NCBI GenBank assembly: GCA_942492755.1
Contig: OW818640.1
Span: 434,001 to 498,000 of the forward strand
Length of the DNA: 64,000 nt
Direction: 5' to 3'
DNA from: Alteraurantiacibacter sp942492755
Lineage (GTDB): Bacteria; Pseudomonadota; Alphaproteobacteria; Sphingomonadales; Sphingomonadaceae
Below, piece after piece: positions 7,525 to 16,125 of this stretch (positions are counted from its first letter, which is position 1; the number at the start of each line of letters is the position of its first letter). Below the pieces are notes generated by a model. The model had not been told where the DNA came from, made no database searches, and worked only from the letters and a program-made list of their open reading frames with translations. The translations under genes and the position numbers were made by a program.

Positions 7525-9471
7525 TTGGAGGTGGAGATCACGATCGCCAGCACGCCTGACCGTGAACCGGTCTTCTTCAGCTACGCCCATGCTGACCGGG
7601 ACCGGGCCAAGGCGATTGTCGGCGCGCTCCAGCAGGCAGGATTTTCTGTCTGGTGGGACGAGGATCTCCAATTGGGCAGCGCCTATAATGAGAGCATCCA
7701 AAGTGCGCTTGAAAACGCTTCGGCGGTCATCGTGCTGTGGTCGGAGACCTCTACGCATTCGCATTGGGTGAGGGATGAAGCCGAACTGGGCCGGGAACGC
7801 GGTGTCCTCGTCCCGCTGGTTGTCGGCGGGATCCAGCCTCCGCTTGGCTTTCGCCAGTTGCAGGCCATTGATCTGGATGCCTGGAATGGCAAGGCAGACC
7901 ATCCGGTGTTCCAGCGGCTGCTCCATGCGTTGAATTCCGGTCTAGGGATACCGGACACTATGGCCCCTCTGGTTGGCCACGGCGGGATTCCGGCCAAGGC
8001 TCGCAGTTTTTCCCTCGACAGGCGGACGCTGGTGATTGGCGGCGGCGGCATTGCCACGCTGGGTATCCTTGGCTTTCTTGGCCTGCATTTTAGCGGTTCG
8101 GATTCGGCTGCGGCGGGCCTTGCGGTGCTGCCATTCCGCAACCTGACCGGCGATCCGCAGAAGGATTATCTTTCGGCCGGCCTGTCCGAAGAACTGCGCG
8201 CCATGCTGTCTCGCAACCAGGCGCTGCGTATCGTGGCCCGTGCATCCTGCGAGGCGATGGCCGAACGCGGGCTGGAGGCGGTGGCCATGGCCAGCCAATT
8301 GTCCGTTTCCCATCTGTTGGACGGCAGCCTGAGGAAAACCCAGTCCGGACTGGCCATTGCAGTGGAACTGATCAACGGCGAGACCGGCTTCACCGATTGG
8401 TCACAGGATTTCGTAGGCACGGCTGAACAGATACTGGCCGTTCAGCGCGGCATCATCGATGCCGTGACGCAGGCGTTGACGCTTGAATATCGGCAATCGG
8501 CAGAGGACCAAGCAGGATCGACCGCCAATGCCGCCGCGTTCGATGCCTATCTGCAGGCAAATGCCCTGTTCCTGGCGGCAGTCAGCGTGGAAACTGATCT
8601 GGCCGCGCTAAGCCTGTATGATCGCGCCATCTCTCTGGATCCTGATTTCGGTGCGGCCAGGGCAGCCCGCGCACGGATACTGGTGGCGCTGGGCAATACC
8701 AGCAGCGATATTCAGGCGGCGCAGAATTATTATGAGGCGGCCGCCCAATCCGCCCGCGCTGCGGTTGCCGCTGCGCCCTCCTCGGCCGACACCCAATCCA
8801 CCCTGGGCCTGGTGCTGTTTCAGGCGCAGCTGAAGGTCGCAGAAGCGCGCGAACCTTATGAGCAATCCTATCGGCTGGGCCAGGGAAGTGCCGCCATCGT
8901 GGGCCGCTATGGTGCCTTTGCTGCGCAGACCGGACTGCATGAAATCGCAGCTGTCGCCCTGGCTTCAGCGCAGTCGCTCGACCCACTCAACCCCACCGTT
9001 GTACGCAGTGCCGGCTTCGCCCGATATGCCGCCGGCGACTATCAGGGCGCGAATGACCTGGTATCAGAAGCGCTGGTACTCAACCCGGAACTGGGTGACA
9101 GCCACGCCCGGATCGGCATGGGCCTGATCCTGCTGGGAAAACCACAAGAAGCAATCGAAATTGCCGCGCAGGAGTCCTTTGCACTGGTCCGCGAGACATG
9201 CCTCGCGATTGCCCATCACCAGCTCGGGAATATCGTGGCGGCAGAGAATGCCAGGGCCGCACTTGTCGATCAATATGGCGATGCCAGCATGTACCAACAG
9301 GCGCAGATATTGGCCGCATGGGGCCAGGAGGACAAGGCGATGGAGGCTTTGGCGAAAGCCTGGGACTTGCGGGATTCGGGGCTTACTTACTTGAATATGG
9401 ACCCTTTTCTTCAACCCCTGCGAAACCGGCCCGAATTTTTGGAATTGCTTAGTACTCTGGGCTATGATTAA
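7525..9471 (+). CDS. TIR domain - TM - TolB_N/FlgO-like - TPR protein
   Basis: 648 residues from TTG 7525, chosen because GGGAG lies 9 nt upstream and domain similarity begins here; GTG 7531 and GTG 7384 are alternatives. A TIR domain (about 14-135) opens with PVFFSYAHADRDRAKAI, and SHWVRDEAELGRERG places W81 and E85 where NAD-cleaving TIRs have Trp and catalytic Glu. One membrane helix (about 168-187) follows the basic KARSFSLDRR, predicting a cytosolic TIR. The rest would be periplasmic: a TolB_N/FlgO-like domain (about 197-330, GLAVLPFRNLTGDPQKDYLSA) and TPR helices to the end. Inference: an envelope sensor with a TIR effector. NADase activity is unproven. It is the first gene of a cassette with exported proteases. 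Confidence 0.88.
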   Translation: MEVEITIASTPDREPVFFSYAHADRDRAKAIVGALQQAGFSVWWDEDLQLGSAYNESIQSALENASAVIVLWSETSTHSHWVRDEAELGRERGVLVPLVVGGIQPPLGFRQLQAIDLDAWNGKADHPVFQRLLHALNSGLGIPDTMAPLVGHGGIPAKARSFSLDRRTLVIGGGGIATLGILGFLGLHFSGSDSAAAGLAVLPFRNLTGDPQKDYLSAGLSEELRAMLSRNQALRIVARASCEAMAERGLEAVAMASQLSVSHLLDGSLRKTQSGLAIAVELINGETGFTDWSQDFVGTAEQILAVQRGIIDAVTQALTLEYRQSAEDQAGSTANAAAFDAYLQANALFLAAVSVETDLAALSLYDRAISLDPDFGAARAARARILVALGNTSSDIQAAQNYYEAAAQSARAAVAAAPSSADTQSTLGLVLFQAQLKVAEAREPYEQSYRLGQGSAAIVGRYGAFAAQTGLHEIAAVALASAQSLDPLNPTVVRSAGFARYAAGDYQGANDLVSEALVLNPELGDSHARIGMGLILLGKPQEAIEIAAQESFALVRETCLAIAHHQLGNIVAAENARAALVDQYGDASMYQQAQILAAWGQEDKAMEALAKAWDLRDSGLTYLNMDPFLQPLRNRPEFLELLSTLGYD

Positions 9472-9505
9472 TCTTTAGCAGGATCGCAAAATCGGAGGGG
9501 GTTTT

Positions 9506-9640
9506 ATGACCAAGACCAAGACTATACTGGCTGCCATCGCAGTTCTGGCTCTTAGTGCATGCGAGACCACGAACGGTGAAAACGAAGGCGGCGGCGAGCG
9601 TGTCACCATGCTGAGTGAGCCCGCGCAAACACCTTCCTGA
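9506..9640 (+). CDS. Small lipoprotein, 44 residues
   Basis: ATG at 9506 follows a strong ribosome-binding site (GGAGGGGG, 9494-9500). The product starts MTKTKTILAAIAVLALSAC, a lipoprotein signal with lipobox LSAC and lipidated Cys at 19. The mature peptide is about 26 residues, Gly/Glu-rich then ending EPAQTPS, with no recognised domain. It lies 34 nt after the TIR gene and 11 nt before the protease gene, so it is very probably co-transcribed. It resembles the tiny lipoproteins that often precede longer secreted genes; a role as toxin-like or lysis-type peptide cannot be judged. Confidence 0.7.
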   Translation: MTKTKTILAAIAVLALSACETTNGENEGGGERVTMLSEPAQTPS

Positions 9641-9651
9641 ATCGCGGGCCA

Positions 9652-10695
9652 ATGGTCCCGATACTTCGGAACATCATTCTGGCCATCATCGCAGTGGTGG
9701 CCAGTGTTCCGGCTGCAGCACAGGAACCCGAAGCCTGGCCGGGGTATGACCTGGAATTTGCCCGATGGGCTTTTTGCCACCAGCCCTGGACCGGCGCACT
9801 AATTGATTGCTCTTCGCCTGTAGGCGGTATGCCAGCCGGCTATGTGCCGTTTCTGGCGCAAATATTCATTGATCGTCCGCTGGAAGAAATGTCGGCCAGT
9901 TTTCGCAGCACACTGGCTGATGATGCCACGCTGGAAGAAGCACAGCACATTTGCGGCGGCACGCTTGTGGCACCGGAATGGGTGATGACCGCAGCCCACT
10001 GCATCGCGCCTGAAAACATTGCCCAGGGTTACAAGGTAAGGCTGGGCATTAACCGGCTGGATGATGCTGCCAATGGCATGGTGTATGACATTGCCGAGGT
10101 AATCCAGCACCCGGACTATGAAGATATGGTGCGTGCGGACATCGCGCTGATCCATCTTGTGCCGCACCCTGACAAGGACATCGATAGCCCCAGCCAGATC
10201 GGCCGGATCATGCTGTTGAGCGACACCTATCTGGATTTGCCGGTCAGTTACCGCCCGCTGGCGTTCATCAATGTAGCCCGCCCCGCCCAGCTGACCCCGG
10301 CCAGCCGCGTTCCATGGGGATTTGAGCAGGTTACTATCTTTGGTTGGGGCAAGATTGGTGATTTCGCTGGCTGGGTGCCCAACTCAACTGTGATGAAAGT
10401 GCAGCTGACAGTGCTGCCCAACGCGTTTTGCGCCAGAATGCGCGATTATGATCCGGAGCGGATAGGCGACGGCGTGTTTTGCGCCACCGATCCATCCCGA
10501 AAAACCTGCCGGGGCGATTCTGGTGGTCCGGCGGTTGATGCCACTGGCGTGGTGATCGGTGTGGTCAGCTGGGGTTCTGGCCGCTGCATGGGAGACGGGC
10601 AGCCGGGCGTCTATACCCGCGTGGCCTATTACGATGACTGGATAGACAGCATCATCGGGGGCAATTTGCAGGCCCATCGCGAGCGGGAAGAATGA
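9652..10695 (+). CDS. Secreted trypsin-like serine protease (S1 family), catalytic triad intact
   Basis: 347 residues with a Sec signal peptide (1-23, SVPAAA/Q). A Cys-containing N-terminal segment (about 24-65) is followed by an S1 domain with H116 (TAAHC), D163 (RADIALIH) and S290 (CRGDSGGP), plus VVSWGSG and GQPGVYTRV. The residue six before the catalytic Ser, which is Asp189 at the base of the S1 pocket in trypsin, is Lys here (SRKTCRGDSGG), so classical Arg/Lys specificity is not expected. The stop overlaps the start of the next gene by 4 nt (ATGA). Likely exported to the periplasm or medium; the substrate is unknown. Together with its inactive paralogue it follows the TIR gene. Confidence 0.9.
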   Translation: MVPILRNIILAIIAVVASVPAAAQEPEAWPGYDLEFARWAFCHQPWTGALIDCSSPVGGMPAGYVPFLAQIFIDRPLEEMSASFRSTLADDATLEEAQHICGGTLVAPEWVMTAAHCIAPENIAQGYKVRLGINRLDDAANGMVYDIAEVIQHPDYEDMVRADIALIHLVPHPDKDIDSPSQIGRIMLLSDTYLDLPVSYRPLAFINVARPAQLTPASRVPWGFEQVTIFGWGKIGDFAGWVPNSTVMKVQLTVLPNAFCARMRDYDPERIGDGVFCATDPSRKTCRGDSGGPAVDATGVVIGVVSWGSGRCMGDGQPGVYTRVAYYDDWIDSIIGGNLQAHREREE

Positions 10696-11933
10696 TGGCG
10701 CGCGCGGCTCCACTCTGGCTGTGCGTCATTGTGGTGCTGGCCGCTGCCATAAATCAGCCCGCCGCCGCGCAGGTGCCCCAGCAAACCTATGACGGCACAC
10801 CGGAATATCCCGGCTATTGCCTGACCGATTGGCGCGGGGATTATTCCTGCTTTGAAGGCTCCACCCGCCCATGGCCCTCCCCGCCGGTGCTGCCCGCGAT
10901 GGCCCAGATCATCCGTGCTGACGGGGCGCAGGATAATCTCGCCAACGGTCAGGGGCTGCACCAGTGCGGCGCCGCACTGGTGGCCCCGGATTGGGTACTG
11001 ACCGCATCCAACTGCGTGACCCGGCGCAATATGCAGGATTTCAGAGTGCGCTACGGCGTGCCGAGTGTGGACCGGGTGACGGGCGAAAATACCGCCGTAG
11101 TGGCGCGGATTCTGGAAGTTGTGCCGCATCCCGCTGCCAGGGCGGGGCGAACCGCCGATCTTGCGCTGGTCCGGTTCGAGGCAGATCCGCGCGTTTATGT
11201 CAAAAATCCGCTGAATTCATTCGTCCCGGCCGAGGTGGGCATTGAAGGGCACTTCATCTTTGCCCGTCCAGCCGAAGCGCTGTTCCCGCAGGCTGGCTCC
11301 GCCGATCTGATGTTTGTCGATATCGGCGGGCGTGGACCGGAAAAATTCGACAATGCCAGGCGGAATGAATTTGGGTGGCGCAGTTGGCAGAATGCTGTTC
11401 ATGTCCGCTGGAATACCGGCCTGCCGCAACAGGCAGATCGGCTGGCGCAGGAGCCAGTGTTCCTGATCCCGCCCCTTCTGTGCAACAACCAGCGCGATCG
11501 CGGCCCAAGGTTTGATGAACAGGTAATCTGCGCCTTGTCACACGATCGGCCGCTATGCCCGGCTGACACGGGCACCCCGGTGCTGGCATTGTACGAAGAG
11601 CAGGATTTCATTGGCGGCAGGATGTTTAGAATGCCAACCTATCTGGTGGTGGGGGTCACCAGTTTTGATGCGCCGTCATGCGATGCAGAAGGGACCCCGG
11701 GCCGCTTCACCCTCACCGCCCCTTATCGGGACTGGATGCGCGAGGTTATGCACGAAAGCTATGCCCAGCGCATGGCAGAATCCGAGATCAGAAATTGCCA
11801 GGTAACTTATGCCTACGACGAATTCGGCGATAATCTGCGCGACAGCAACGACGAACTGATCCAGCTGGAGGTCGTGTGTGAGGAATATCCTGCCGGATCA
11901 CATGCAATCCATGTGGCCGAGCCAGCCAACTAA
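10692..11933 (+). CDS. Secreted S1-family pseudoprotease, paralogue of the preceding gene
   Basis: 413 residues with a signal peptide (to about residue 26, QPAAA). It shares with its neighbour a short Cys-paired N-terminal segment (PEYPGYC.. here, EAWPGYD.. there) and the trypsin fold landmarks CGAALVAPDWVLTASNC and RTADLALVRF. Catalytic His is Asn (N107, TASNC instead of TAAHC), Asp is kept (D156), and catalytic Ser is Thr in CPADTGTP (T293). It should therefore lack normal protease activity. A C-terminal extension of about 60 residues ends with two cysteines. Translationally coupled to the active protease by ATGA. Possible roles are decoy, inhibitor, chaperone or ligand for the protease; none is shown. 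Confidence 0.85.
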   Translation: MMARAAPLWLCVIVVLAAAINQPAAAQVPQQTYDGTPEYPGYCLTDWRGDYSCFEGSTRPWPSPPVLPAMAQIIRADGAQDNLANGQGLHQCGAALVAPDWVLTASNCVTRRNMQDFRVRYGVPSVDRVTGENTAVVARILEVVPHPAARAGRTADLALVRFEADPRVYVKNPLNSFVPAEVGIEGHFIFARPAEALFPQAGSADLMFVDIGGRGPEKFDNARRNEFGWRSWQNAVHVRWNTGLPQQADRLAQEPVFLIPPLLCNNQRDRGPRFDEQVICALSHDRPLCPADTGTPVLALYEEQDFIGGRMFRMPTYLVVGVTSFDAPSCDAEGTPGRFTLTAPYRDWMREVMHESYAQRMAESEIRNCQVTYAYDEFGDNLRDSNDELIQLEVVCEEYPAGSHAIHVAEPAN

Positions 11934-11981
11934 CCGGACGTTCCACCTCTGCCGCCCTTCGGCAGTGTCACGTCCCAATCA

Positions 11982-12062
11982 CGCTCAACGGCGAATCGCC
12001 GATCAGTTTGACCTGCCCGACTGACGGGGGGCGGTTGAGCCAAAAAATGCCAGAAACGATGG
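11982..12062. repeat. Right copy of the direct repeat flanking the TIR/protease cassette
   Basis: A degenerate copy of the 3' end of the PQQ dehydrogenase gene and its downstream sequence (core 11982-12041, then 12052-12062 after a 10-base insertion AAAAAATGCC). The single-base gap destroys the reading frame, so it is non-coding. It ends exactly at the 3' end (CCA) of the tRNA-Lys gene, which is on the other strand. Confidence 0.85.
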
Positions 12063-12135
12063 TGAGCCCGACAGGATTCGAACCTGTGACCCGCTGATTA
12101 AAAGTCAGCTGCTCTACCTACTGAGCTACGGGCCC
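12060..12135 (-). tRNA. tRNA-Lys (anticodon UUU)
   Basis: The 76-nt cloverleaf reads on the minus strand from GGGCCCGTAGCTCAG, with the anticodon stem-loop CTGACTTTTAATCAG, the T-loop GGTTCGAATCC and an encoded 3' CCA. The acceptor stem GGGCCCG/CGGGCTC has one G-U pair. Anticodon TTT reads AAA/AAG lysine codons. Its 3' end abuts the right direct repeat of the TIR cassette. Confidence 0.97.
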
Positions 12136-12180
12136 ACATCTGGGGTGAGGCCGTTCACCTAGGGGTGGGCCAAACTCGGG

Positions 12181-12669
12181 TCAAGCGTGTCTGCGGGTCA
12201 GGCGGGCAAACAGCTGCGCCAGCGTGTAGCCGCTGACCGGATCGCGCCAGCCCGGAGCGATGCTGGCGGCGGGGCGCAAGACGAAATCACGCAGGCGGAA
12301 CAAGGGGTGCGGCACTGACAGGTGCGGCTCGGCCACGATCCCGCCCGACCACAGCACAATATCCAGATCGATCACCCGCGACCGCCAGCGCTGCCCGCGC
12401 TTCACCCGGCCAAGCTGGGCTTCCAGATGTTGCAGCGCCATTAGCAGTTCGGCCGGTGCAAGGCTGCTTTCCAGCACCAGCGCGCCATTGGCATAGCGCC
12501 TGAGCGACGGGCCAACGGGCGCGGTCTCGATGATGCGCGACTGGCCGAGCACGTCGCCCAGCGTCCCGTCGATCAGTTCGGCCGCCTTGGCCACGACCGC
12601 GCGCGGACGCCCGATGCGCGGGTGGCGCTGGTTGGAGCCGAGCGCGACAAGATACAGGGCGGGCTTCAA
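12181..12669 (-). CDS. folK: 2-amino-4-hydroxy-6-hydroxymethyldihydropteridine pyrophosphokinase
   Basis: 162 residues. It transfers pyrophosphate from ATP to 6-hydroxymethyl-dihydropterin in folate synthesis. Family marks are ALGSNQRH at the N-terminus, the RWRSRVIDLDIVLW catalytic/metal segment and the VPHPLFRLRDFVLRP C-terminal motif. The start is placed at TTG 12669 because the domain begins with KPALYLVALGSN and no ATG lies nearby; this codon overlaps the stop of the preceding amidase gene (TTGA). The pairing with a carbamoylputrescine amidase has no obvious biochemical link. Confidence 0.93.
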   Translation of the reverse strand: MKPALYLVALGSNQRHPRIGRPRAVVAKAAELIDGTLGDVLGQSRIIETAPVGPSLRRYANGALVLESSLAPAELLMALQHLEAQLGRVKRGQRWRSRVIDLDIVLWSGGIVAEPHLSVPHPLFRLRDFVLRPAASIAPGWRDPVSGYTLAQLFARLTRRHA

Positions 12670-13541
12670 ATGTCCTCGGCGATGCGGCCGTATAGCTGCG
12701 GGCGGCGATCGCGGAAGAAGCCCCAGCTGGCCCGGTGGCGGCGCGCAGCCTCCAGATCCAGCGTGGTGACCAGCGCGCCGGTCTCGGCCGCGCCGAACTG
12801 TTCCACCAGATCGCCCCATTCGTCGCAGATGAAGCTATGCCCATAAAACCTGTTGCCGGCTTCCTGGCTGCCTTCGTGGCCGATCCGGTTGGCCGCCACC
12901 ACCGGCATGCAGTTGGACACCGCATGGCCCACCATGGCCCGGCGCCACATGCGGCTGGTGTCCATGTCGGCATCCTTGGGTTCCGAGCCGATGGCGGTGG
13001 GATAAAACAATACCTCGGCCCCCATCAGCGCCAGACAGCGGGCGGTTTCAGGATACCACTGGTCCCAGCAAATGCCGATACCGATGCGGGCGACGCCGGT
13101 TGGCGTGGGCACATCCCACACCTTGAACCCGTCATTGCCGGGGCGGAAGAAGAACTTCTCCTCATACCCGGGCCCATCGGGGATGTGGCTCTTGCGATAG
13201 GTGCCCATGATCGCGCCATCCGCGCCGATCATCGCCAGGGTGTTGTAATAGTGATGCCCGTCGCGCTCGAAAAAGCTGGTCGGGATGGCGACCTTCAGCT
13301 TCGCTGCCAGCGCCTGCATGGCGATTACGGAGGGGTGCTGGGCCGTGGGACGGGCGAGCGCGAAGAATTCGTCCTTCTCCTCGCGGCAGAAATAGGGGCC
13401 GGAAAACAGCTCGGGCGGCAGGATCACCTGCGCGCCCTGCCCGGCAGCCTGTTCCACCAGCGCGGATACGGCAGCGATGTTCTCGCCCTCGTCCTCTGAT
13501 CCGAGGGCAAGTTGCAGGGCGGCGACAGTGAACTTGGTCAT
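12666..13541 (-). CDS. aguB: N-carbamoylputrescine amidase (nitrilase superfamily)
   Basis: 291 residues. The nitrilase-fold catalytic triad is visible: E44 (LPPELFSGPYF), K117 (TYRKSHIPDGPGY) and C158 (GICWDQWYPE). The sequence is characteristic of AguB, which hydrolyses N-carbamoylputrescine to putrescine, CO2 and ammonia in the agmatine route. The usual partner, agmatine deiminase AguA, is not in the window. The stop overlaps the folK start by 4 nt. The ATG at 13541 begins directly with MTKFTVAALQ, so the start is well supported. Confidence 0.9.
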   Translation of the reverse strand: MTKFTVAALQLALGSEDEGENIAAVSALVEQAAGQGAQVILPPELFSGPYFCREEKDEFFALARPTAQHPSVIAMQALAAKLKVAIPTSFFERDGHHYYNTLAMIGADGAIMGTYRKSHIPDGPGYEEKFFFRPGNDGFKVWDVPTPTGVARIGIGICWDQWYPETARCLALMGAEVLFYPTAIGSEPKDADMDTSRMWRRAMVGHAVSNCMPVVAANRIGHEGSQEAGNRFYGHSFICDEWGDLVEQFGAAETGALVTTLDLEAARRHRASWGFFRDRRPQLYGRIAEDI

Positions 13542-13572
13542 GTGCGCCAGTTAGCGGTTCGCCCGTGGTGCC

Positions 13573-14418
13573 TCAAGGCCGTTTGCGGAACAGCAGCGTC
13601 ATCCGGTCGCTTTCGCCGATGGCCGCGCGGCGGGCGCGCTCCTCGCTGCCTTCGGGCGCGCCGCCGAAGCTGGGGGAGAGCGACCATACGCCGCCTTCCC
13701 AGTTCGCCGGATCGGCCGGGTTGGCATTCACATTGCTGCGCGCCACCAGTTCAAAGCCGTAAGCCTCAAACAGGGCAATCACGTCCTGCTCGCGCTGGTA
13801 GCCGTTGTCACCCAGCACATAGGCGGCGGGCGCATCGGCATGGGCGCGGTGCTGCACCACGCCCAGCATGCCATCGGCCTTCAGCAGTGTGCGCGCCGCC
13901 ACCAGGCTATCGTGCAGCCAGCCGAAGCGGCGCATGTTGTGGATCTCGCGGAAGATCAGCACGCGGTCTGCCGTGCCCGCGCGGGCGGCAAGATCATCGT
14001 CGGTATTGAGGCCGACCACGCTCGCGCCCGACACGCCCCATGCCGCCGCATCGGCAGGGATGCGGGTGGCTGCATTGCGGTACATGTCCCAGTAGCCGGT
14101 CAATGACGGATGCAGTTCGGGATTGAGGCCGATATAGGTGCCGCCTGCCCCCAGGTAAGGGATCAGCACGCGCGAGTACCAGCCGCCTGCCGGCATATAA
14201 TCCACCACGGTCATCCCCGGTTCTACCCCGAAGAATGTCAGCGTTTCAGCCGGATGACGGTACTGGTCGCGCACGCTGTCGGCGGCTCGGCTGTCGCTCG
14301 CCAGAACTTGCGCCAAGGCAGGGTTGGCATGGTGCTGGGCGGCGGCATGATGTTCGGCAGCGGCAGGCGCGGCGAGCGCCAGGGCGCAAGCGGCAAGAAG
14401 GGCGGCGGACAAGCGCAT
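13573..14418 (-). CDS. Exported methyltransferase-like protein
   Basis: 281 residues from ATG 14418, which opens a Sec signal peptide (MRLSAALLAACALALAAPAAA). The mature part begins with a His-rich stretch (EHHAAAQHHANPAL) and contains a Rossmann-like class I methyltransferase core (ETLTFFGVEPGMTVVDYMPAGGWYS). It belongs to the family often annotated as predicted periplasmic methyltransferase (COG4798 type). SAM is not expected in the periplasm, so the real chemistry is uncertain. Divergent from msrA with about 100 bp between them. Confidence 0.8.
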   Translation of the reverse strand: MRLSAALLAACALALAAPAAAEHHAAAQHHANPALAQVLASDSRAADSVRDQYRHPAETLTFFGVEPGMTVVDYMPAGGWYSRVLIPYLGAGGTYIGLNPELHPSLTGYWDMYRNAATRIPADAAAWGVSGASVVGLNTDDDLAARAGTADRVLIFREIHNMRRFGWLHDSLVAARTLLKADGMLGVVQHRAHADAPAAYVLGDNGYQREQDVIALFEAYGFELVARSNVNANPADPANWEGGVWSLSPSFGGAPEGSEERARRAAIGESDRMTLLFRKRP

Positions 14419-14519
14419 TGAGGTTCTCTCCGGTCTGGTTTGTCCGAACCTAGCCTTACGGTCCGGGATGACAAGCGGGTCTTTCGTCCCCATGTTTGCC
14501 GCCACAAGGAGACAACGAC

Positions 14520-15052
<533 letters not shown>

Positions 15053-15056
<4 letters not shown>

Positions 15057-16066
15057 CCGAACAGCCGGGCCACCCAGTCGCGCAGCCGGTCCCACAAGGA
15101 TGGCGGCGCTGTGGGTTCGGCGGAGTCCGCATGGACCAGCCGGGCGCGCAGGAAGCTGTGGTCGCTTTCGCTGAACTGCAACTGGCGGCGCTCCTTGGGC
15201 ATCATCCAGGACAGATCGGGGCCGTCGTCCGCAAAGTCGTCGGCGAACAGGTCCGGCTGTGATTCGGCTTCGGGCTCGGGTTCTAGCTCTGGCGCCACGG
15301 CAGCAATCGGCAGGTCAAACACAGGCTCTTCGAATTGCGAGGCGAGATCGGGCTCCGGCTCGCCCAGCGGTTCGATCGCTGCGACAGGTTCTGGCTCGGG
15401 CATGGCCGCCAGTTCGGGCAGTGGTTCAGGCAGTGGCTCGGGCATTAGTTCAGGCAGCGCTTCCGGTTCGGGCGCAATGTCTTGCTCCACCGGCGGCACG
15501 ACTTGCGGCCTCGTCAGATGGCGCATGCGCAGCAGCTGCTCTTCGATCGACGGAACCGACGCCTCCCACGCCTCGCTGTCATCCAGCGAATACGCGGGCG
15601 GAGCTTGAAAGACGGCTTCGGGTAGAGTGGGAAGCGGGGCCGGATCTTCCGCCATGTCCTCTGCTTCCTCCCACGCGGTCTCTGGATCTGGCTCGGGTTC
15701 GGGTGCGCCTTCCAACGCCGCAGCCTCGGCCCAGTCTTCGTCCAGCGGATCGTTGAATGCCGCGGCAACCGGGGGCTGCCAGTCCTCGTCGGCACCCAGC
15801 GGGGCCAGGCCAAGCAGCATGGCGGGCATGCGCGGGCGGCTTTCCGCCACGGGATCGTCGGCTTCGTCCATGATCTGCGCCCCGCCCATCGCAATGGCCT
15901 GGTGCGCCTGTTCCAGCTCTTCGGCCGCCAGCATCAGGACCGGACGCTTTTTCTTCACCACGCGCGGACCGCCGCCCAGCAGGCTGCCATAGGGGCTGTC
16001 CGCCAGGTCACCCGAGCGCAGCCGCGCCTCGTGGTCGATCATTTCAAAGCGCGCAGGGACTGCCAT
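15053..16066 (-). CDS. Acidic Pro/Glu-rich protein of unknown function
   Basis: 337 residues. The first 60 residues look folded (MAVPARFEMIDHEARLRSGD, later KKKRPVLMLAAEELEQAHQA). Residues of about 70-270 form a long low-complexity acidic region rich in PEP and LPE repeats, and a basic-amphipathic tail ends SLWDRLRDWVARLFG. No signal peptide or membrane helix is evident. This disordered, highly acidic layout is seen in scaffold or tether proteins, but no family was recognised. It is transcribed toward msrA. Confidence 0.75.
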
Positions 16067-16125
16067 CTGCCCGGGACTAGGACAATATGGTCTCGATAGC
16101 CTTTGCGAGCGTGGTTAGCGCCGGG

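Noticed and set aside
12060..12135. Integration site in the 3' end of tRNA-Lys, as used by many phages and islands
   Set aside because: The flanking repeat lies outside the tRNA and copies the dehydrogenase 3' end; no integrase gene or copy of the tRNA end is present.
15240..15480. Repetitive DNA in the acidic-protein gene as a possible repeat array or CRISPR
   Set aside because: The repetition follows codons for Pro/Glu and has no constant spacer-repeat spacing.
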